Part shown: positions 59,647 through 64,000 of the stretch, piece by piece
How positions within the stretch are numbered: position 1 is the first letter of the stretch
Layout: each line of letters begins with the position of its first letter
Notes under the pieces: generated by a model
The model's database searches: none
What the model was told of the DNA's origin: nothing
The model's input: the letters and a program-made list of their open reading frames with translations, nothing else
Translations under genes and position numbers: made by a program
Source of the DNA: Leptospira fainei serovar Hurstbridge str. BUT 6
Lineage (GTDB): Bacteria > Spirochaetota > Leptospiria > Leptospirales > Leptospiraceae
Direction: 5' to 3'
Assembly (NCBI RefSeq): GCF_000306235.2
Contig: NZ_AKWZ02000003.1
Location: forward strand, 248,001-312,000
DNA: 64,000 nt

Positions 59647-60573
59647 TTACTCCTTGATCTCGGCGATGTTCGGTAATTTGTTCGTCACTTTGGAGACGCC
59701 TTCAAAAAAGCTTACTACACCCGCTATCTCGGTAGGCAGAACGGTCGTTTTGGCCTTTTGCAGGATCTCACCTAACCCGGTGAGATAATCTTCGGTAATT
59801 TGTAAATTGACGGCTTCCGGACCGCCGTCTTTTCCGATGGCGTTCGCGATTAGCTGGATTCCTTTCGCCTTTGCAGTCGCGATTAGTTCTATTTCTTGAG
59901 CCTTTCCTTCGGCCTCGTTTACTTTCTTAATTTTCTCGCCTTCGGAAAGATTGATCGCTTCTTGGCGCTCTCCCATAGACCGGTTGATACGGCCTAATTT
60001 TTCCCCTTCGGAAATTGTGATTTCGGCCCGTTTAACTCGTTCCGCTTTTACCTGTTCCTCCATTTCATGCAAAATTTCTTTTGGGGGAGAAATATTTTTA
60101 ATTTCATATCGAGTCACCTTGATTCCCCACGGATCGGTGGCTTCGTCCAAAGCCCGGACGACGTTTGCATTGATATCGTCGCGCTCCGAAAAGGTATGAT
60201 CTAAAACCAGTTTTCCTATTTCGGAACGGAGAGTGGTCTGAGCCAATTGGACTGTCGCATTTTGAAAATTTTCGATTTCGTACGAGGCTTTATAAGGATC
60301 GACTAGCTTAAGATATAAGATTCCATCCACGAGAATGGAAACGTTATCTTTGGTAATGCAAGTTTGAGGAGGGATATCCATGGCGATCTCTTTTAAATTC
60401 TGCCGGTATCGAACCTGGTCGATAAGTGGAATTAGAAAATGAAATCCGGCAGGAAGAGCTCCCCGAAATACTCCCAATCTTTCCACTAAAAAACTATAGT
60501 TCTGAGGAACGATGATAAACGTTTTTCGGACTATATAGATGACCGCGATAAAAATTAAGGTAAAGTAAAACAT
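59647..60573 (-). CDS. SPFH/stomatin-like protein (first of pair)
   Basis: 308 residues from the ATG at 60573. The same layout as its neighbour: membrane helix, SPFH domain (SFLVERLGVFRGALPAGFHF), coiled coil and C-terminal tail. The two are clearly paralogous. A TTG at 60585 is an alternative start but is only one base from the GGAGG. Probably hetero-oligomerises with the neighbour; it lies 45 bp after nfeD. Confidence 0.86.
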   Translation of the reverse strand: MFYFTLIFIAVIYIVRKTFIIVPQNYSFLVERLGVFRGALPAGFHFLIPLIDQVRYRQNLKEIAMDIPPQTCITKDNVSILVDGILYLKLVDPYKASYEIENFQNATVQLAQTTLRSEIGKLVLDHTFSERDDINANVVRALDEATDPWGIKVTRYEIKNISPPKEILHEMEEQVKAERVKRAEITISEGEKLGRINRSMGERQEAINLSEGEKIKKVNEAEGKAQEIELIATAKAKGIQLIANAIGKDGGPEAVNLQITEDYLTGLGEILQKAKTTVLPTEIAGVVSFFEGVSKVTNKLPNIAEIKE

Positions 60574-60618
60574 TTCGTTTCCCAAACCTCCCTTTCTGCT
60601 TAAATTTTAAAAATGCGA

Positions 60619-61095
60619 TTAAGACTCGTCGGGTAAATCGACGGGTTTAACGATAAAGGTCAAATTTTCCCTTTCGATAATCTCAGCTTTGCGTCCCGAG
60701 GGAATCCGTTTGGTTTTACTCACGGCATCCCATTCTGTGCCTTGGAATAAAATTCTTCCACCCTTTCTTTCCACCAAAATATCTTTTATTACGGGAACGA
60801 TTCTGCCGGGGCCGTCTTCAGGATTTAAGACGGCGCGCTCGCTATTAGAAGGGAAAAATCTACGAAGAGCCGCGCCTCCGAGTAAAATTAAGAAACCCGA
60901 GCAGCCTGCCCATAACCCGGCTTGGATCCATATATTGAATTCAAAAAAATAGGAAAGAGAACCTACCATGACCGCAGAAATTCCCAAAAATACGACGAAG
61001 GTTCCCGGTATGAATAACTCGGCAACCATTAAGAAAAGGCCTACGCCGATCCAAAGGTAGCTAATCGTATGTCCATCTTGTAGAAAGTTCATCAT
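60619..61095 (-). CDS. NfeD family membrane protein
   Basis: About 158 residues from the ATG at 61095. Several N-terminal membrane helices (WIGVGLFLMVAELFIPGTFV) precede a C-terminal OB-fold domain (GRIVPVIKDI to GTEWDAVSKTKRIPSGRKAE), the standard NfeD architecture without the protease part. It is the usual partner of SPFH proteins. The frame continues to a TTG at 61128, but that adds no helix. Confidence 0.85.
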   Translation of the reverse strand: MMNFLQDGHTISYLWIGVGLFLMVAELFIPGTFVVFLGISAVMVGSLSYFFEFNIWIQAGLWAGCSGFLILLGGAALRRFFPSNSERAVLNPEDGPGRIVPVIKDILVERKGGRILFQGTEWDAVSKTKRIPSGRKAEIIERENLTFIVKPVDLPDES

Positions 61096-61163
61096 TCGAT
61101 CTCGGTAACGGGAAAATTCTACTTCCAAAATCCATTCCCTTTCACTACGCTAGCGGGAAAACG

Positions 61164-61598
61164 ATGAAAAGAATCGCGATTCGCCTCGGAATCGGACTAT
61201 CGGTCCTGTTTCTGGGATTACAGTTCGTCCCAGTAGAATTCCCGTCAGGGAAGAATGCTAAGGAAATCCAAACGGAAGAAAGCGTCAAAAAGATTTTTCG
61301 CAGATCCTGCTACGATTGCCATTCGGATTTAGTGAAATGGCCATGGTATTCGAGAATATTTCCCGTTTCACTCTACCTGATACGTCATGTAGATGAAGGG
61401 AAGGACGAACTCAATTTTTCCGAATGGGAAGATTTAAAACCCTCCGAAAAAGCCGATCTCGCCGAGAAAATTTTAGAGGAGATAGAAGAAGGAGAAATGC
61501 CTCTTTGGGACTATAAAATTTTACATCCGGAAGCCAAACTGGACCAGGAAGATATGGAAACTGTTCGTGATTGGTTACAAACATATGCGGAGAAGTGA
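61164..61598 (+). CDS. Haem-binding domain protein (c-type cytochrome-like)
   Basis: 144 residues with an N-terminal membrane anchor/signal (about 5-20). A single CYDCH haem motif (about residues 50-54) sits in the pattern [20 protein letters not shown], which fits the Haem_bd domain family. A covalent c-type haem and periplasmic location are expected. It overlaps the longest argH frame but ends 8 bp before the preferred argH start. Confidence 0.82.
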   Translation: MKRIAIRLGIGLSVLFLGLQFVPVEFPSGKNAKEIQTEESVKKIFRRSCYDCHSDLVKWPWYSRIFPVSLYLIRHVDEGKDELNFSEWEDLKPSEKADLAEKILEEIEEGEMPLWDYKILHPEAKLDQEDMETVRDWLQTYAEK

Positions 61599-61606
61599 GA
61601 ACACTC

Positions 61607-63028
61607 GTGCAAGATAAAGCAAATCAGAAAGGAAAACTTTGGGGAGGCAGATTTAAAGAGAAAGCCTCTTCCATTATGGAGCGGATCGGTGAATCCATTT
61701 CTTTCGATCAAAAATTATTTAAGGAAGACCTGCAGGGAAGTCGCGCTCATGCAAAGATGCTGGAAAAGATCGGCATCTTAACCTCTAAGGAATTGGAAGC
61801 GATTGTAGACGGACTCGGTATCATCGAAGCGGAAATAGAATCCGGCTCGTTCGAATTTCGCACGGATTTAGAAGACATCCATATGCATGTGGAAAATCGT
61901 CTGACCGAGCTAAAGGGAGAGGTCGGCAAAAAACTTCATACTGCCAGATCTCGAAACGATCAGGTCGCTCAAGACGTAAGACTTTATATTCGCGGTCGGA
62001 TTCAGGATATCCAAGCGGGATTAGATTCTTTATTAGAGGCACTTTATACTTTAGCCGAGGCGAACGTAGGCACGATTATCCCTGGATACACGCATCTGCA
62101 AGTTGCACAACCGATTCGGGCCTCCCAATTTATCCTGGCGTATTTTTGGATGTTTAAACGAGATCGTGATTTTTTCCAGTTCGTTCGATCCACGAATGAC
62201 GAATTGGTTTTAGGTTCCGGAGCTATGGCTGGGGTAAATTATTCCAACGATCGAGAATTTTTGGCAGCCGAATTGGAACTGTCAAAAATTTCTCCGAACT
62301 CGATGGATGCGGTTAGCGGTAGAGATCATCTTTTACAATTTTTGTTTGCAAGCACTCAATGCATGATTCACGCTTCTCGGTTTTGTGAGGACTTAATTCT
62401 TTATGCTTCTCAAGAATTCGGTTTGATAAAGCTACCCGACGCGTTAACTACGGGCTCGTCCATTATGCCTCAGAAAAAGAATCCGGATATCGCAGAATTG
62501 ATACGAGGGAAGGCAGCAAGAGTCATCGGAAATTTAAATCATATGGTTGTACTCTTAAAAGGTCTACCGCTCACATACAATCGGGATTTACAGGAAGATA
62601 AGCTACCTTTGTTCGATACCGTGGACACTCTCTTGATCAGTCTGGAAGGATTAGAAGCCATGGTTCGGGAAATGAAGTTTCGCCCGGAGAGAGGGGAACG
62701 TTCCTTGAAAGAGGGTTTTGCAACTGCGACGGATTTGGCAGATTTTCTTGTAGGAGAGAAAGGCGTGCCATTTCGGACGGCTCATGAACTTGTCGGAAAA
62801 CTCGTATCGGAATGCAGTGAAAGAGGGGAGACCCTTTTTACGATTTCGGAAGATATTCGGACCTCGATTTCTTCTTACTTTAAAGGGGAAGAATATTCTA
62901 ATGCCGTTTCTTTGGAATTATCGGCAGATAAAAAGAACAGTTACGGTGGGACAGCTAAGGCTCGTCAAATCGAGCAGTTAAAAATTGCACTGGATTGCTT
63001 AAAATCTTTACCAAGGATGGAAAAATGA
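61607..63028 (+). CDS. argH: Argininosuccinate lyase
   Basis: 473 residues from GTG 61607. It cleaves argininosuccinate to arginine and fumarate. The family signature [20 protein letters not shown], the opening KLWGGRFKE and the [16 protein letters not shown] motif are all present. The frame is open to 61571, but that start would overlap the haem-protein gene. Weak GTGAG lies about 7 nt before the GTG. The cyclophilin gene overlaps its stop (ATGA). Confidence 0.94.
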   Translation: MQDKANQKGKLWGGRFKEKASSIMERIGESISFDQKLFKEDLQGSRAHAKMLEKIGILTSKELEAIVDGLGIIEAEIESGSFEFRTDLEDIHMHVENRLTELKGEVGKKLHTARSRNDQVAQDVRLYIRGRIQDIQAGLDSLLEALYTLAEANVGTIIPGYTHLQVAQPIRASQFILAYFWMFKRDRDFFQFVRSTNDELVLGSGAMAGVNYSNDREFLAAELELSKISPNSMDAVSGRDHLLQFLFASTQCMIHASRFCEDLILYASQEFGLIKLPDALTTGSSIMPQKKNPDIAELIRGKAARVIGNLNHMVVLLKGLPLTYNRDLQEDKLPLFDTVDTLLISLEGLEAMVREMKFRPERGERSLKEGFATATDLADFLVGEKGVPFRTAHELVGKLVSECSERGETLFTISEDIRTSISSYFKGEEYSNAVSLELSADKKNSYGGTAKARQIEQLKIALDCLKSLPRMEK

Positions 63029-63897
63029 ATCGTCTCTTAATACTATCGTTACTAAGCTTCATCGTAATCGGAGCCTGCAAAAATAATCCGTATTCGGAGC
63101 AGAAATATCGACCGGAGCCGTATACTTTAATGCAGGTAACGGTTCATCGCTTAGACCAAAACTATCTGGGACTTCCCGACAAACCCGGGATTTATGCGGT
63201 GATACAAACGACTCAGGGCGATTTAGTCGCCGAACTTTTCGACAAGGACGCTCCTAAGACGGTGCAAAACTTTATCGATTTGGCCCAGGGTGAAAAAGAA
63301 TTTACGGCCAGAAACGGTCAGAAGCAAAAGAAACCGTTTTACGACGGACTTACGTTTCATCGAGTGATCGAAGGTTTTATGGTTCAGGGCGGATGTCCCA
63401 ACGGAGACGGAACCGGAGGGCCGGGTTACAGATTTGAAGATGAAATCAATGCAAAATCTCTAGGTTTGGATAAACAGAGAGTCGGGCAGGTTCCATATTA
63501 TACCGGGCAGTTACAAAGAGTCGTAATTCAGGAAATGGGGATCAAGAGCATGAGGGAATTCGAAGACAAGAAGGAAGAGTTTGAAAAGAACTTCGAGCAG
63601 GCTAAGAATCTCTCAGTCATGGAAGTGCTGTATCGTCTCGGCTATCGGTACAATGAGGTCGTAAATAGCCATCGAGCCATTAAAGGAGCGCTTGCGATGG
63701 CAAACGCGGGACCGAACACAAACGGTTCTCAATTTTTCATCAATCAGGTCGACACGCCGCACCTAGATGGCCTGCATACGGTTTTTGGTCAGATCGTTCG
63801 AGGAGCCGAGGTTGTGGATAAAATCGTGGCTTCCGGGAACTCAAAATCCATCATTCGGCGTATCTTGATCGTCGACAGGAGAACTGTGAATCCATGA
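63025..63897 (+). CDS. Cyclophilin-type peptidyl-prolyl isomerase lipoprotein
   Basis: 290 residues from the ATG at 63025, overlapping the argH stop by 4 bp. The signal ends at lipobox VIGAC (Cys18). The cyclophilin core shows [27 protein letters not shown] and, later, [19 protein letters not shown] charged insertion of about 60 residues (about 160-220) separates these parts, longer than in minimal cyclophilins. It acts as a periplasmic or surface foldase. It is coupled by ATGA overlap to the next gene. Confidence 0.9.
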   Translation: MNRLLILSLLSFIVIGACKNNPYSEQKYRPEPYTLMQVTVHRLDQNYLGLPDKPGIYAVIQTTQGDLVAELFDKDAPKTVQNFIDLAQGEKEFTARNGQKQKKPFYDGLTFHRVIEGFMVQGGCPNGDGTGGPGYRFEDEINAKSLGLDKQRVGQVPYYTGQLQRVVIQEMGIKSMREFEDKKEEFEKNFEQAKNLSVMEVLYRLGYRYNEVVNSHRAIKGALAMANAGPNTNGSQFFINQVDTPHLDGLHTVFGQIVRGAEVVDKIVASGNSKSIIRRILIVDRRTVNP

Positions 63898-64000
63898 GTT
63901 CCGACGGGAATAAGAGAACTTATTTCCTAATCGCAAAGGAGATCGGTACTTCCTCAGGAGCCGGGGGGACGGCCAAGGTTTTAGAGGCCTTGGCGGCGTT
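63894..64000 (+). CDS. Truncated CDS at the window edge, possibly glycosyltransferase
   Basis: Starts at ATG 63894 and overlaps the cyclophilin stop (ATGA). The 35 visible codons, beginning [20 protein letters not shown] then SGAGGTAKVLEALAA, continue past the window. The glycine-rich opening resembles the N-terminal GGxxR-type loop of GT4 glycosyltransferases, but too little is visible to be sure. Partial at its 3' end. Confidence 0.4.
   Translation, partial: MSSDGNKRTYFLIAKEIGTSSGAGGTAKVLEALAA

Overview
The window is a stretch of spirochete chromosome, almost certainly Leptospira. The evidence is two FlaB-type periplasmic flagellins, a flagellar-coiling-protein (Fcp) family protein, several lipoproteins with relaxed spirochetal lipoboxes, a lipoprotein of the Leptospira YY-C type, and the direct-sulfhydrylation metY-metX-metW set. 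Three tRNA genes are present. I see no rRNA, CRISPR array, insertion sequence or complete prophage. No species is assigned; I ran no search.

Layout. 1-3.5 kb: a double-HTH regulator, then a minus-strand group (membrane protein, coiled-coil protein, SurA-like lipoprotein). 3.5-4.7 kb: STAS protein and a polyprenol/diacylglycerol-kinase-like membrane protein on plus. 4.7-9.6 kb: a tight minus-strand cluster eno-ftsB-clpP-hypothetical-YheT hydrolase-DUF4416-lipoprotein. 9.7-15.1 kb: plus-strand membrane protein, an LpxC-like protein with a broken active site, a YY-C lipoprotein, lepA and a PLP enzyme. 15.2-18.6 kb: the sdhCAB operon. 18.8-22.9 kb: aldo/keto reductase, DUF309, hydrolase and a DUF5683-type protein. 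23-28.3 kb: small proteins, serA, a lipoprotein, lysS and a YdcF-like protein. 28.3-29.6 kb: tRNA-Leu, a CDP-alcohol phosphatidyltransferase, and tRNA-Asp followed by a 181-bp insertion that repeats the tRNA 3' end. 29.6-34.9 kb: pdhA-pdhB-pdhC-fliG-hydrolase. 35-38 kb: a 1-kb gene-poor region, then two flaB genes with structured leaders. 38.4-43.4 kb: a FlgT_N-like lipoprotein, a NamZ/DUF1343 protein, DUF2797, an M48 protease and tRNA-Pro. 43.5-48.2 kb: an Mla-type lipid transporter (mlaE-mlaF-mlaD) headed by an aromatic-rich exported protein. 48.2-52.4 kb: ddl, metW, metX, metY. 52.8-58.6 kb: a beta-barrel candidate, rsmE, zinc-ribbon protein, fcpB, an AAA+ ATPase and fliN. 58.7-64 kb: an SPFH pair with NfeD, a haem-binding protein, argH, a cyclophilin lipoprotein and a truncated gene.

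Themes. Most genes are core metabolism and envelope functions. Motility genes (fliG, flaB x2, FlgT_N-like lipoprotein, fcpB, fliN) are scattered among them rather than gathered in one flagellar operon.

The most unusual signals are non-coding. One is the tRNA-Asp-associated direct repeat enclosing a hairpin-rich, integrase-less element. The others are the two flagellin leaders: one places the Shine-Dalgarno in a hairpin loop, and the other contains mutually exclusive stems. Smaller leads are an LpxC paralogue lacking a catalytic Asp, a FliG paralogue with altered torque residues, and a 106-codon frame interrupted by one stop upstream of flaB.
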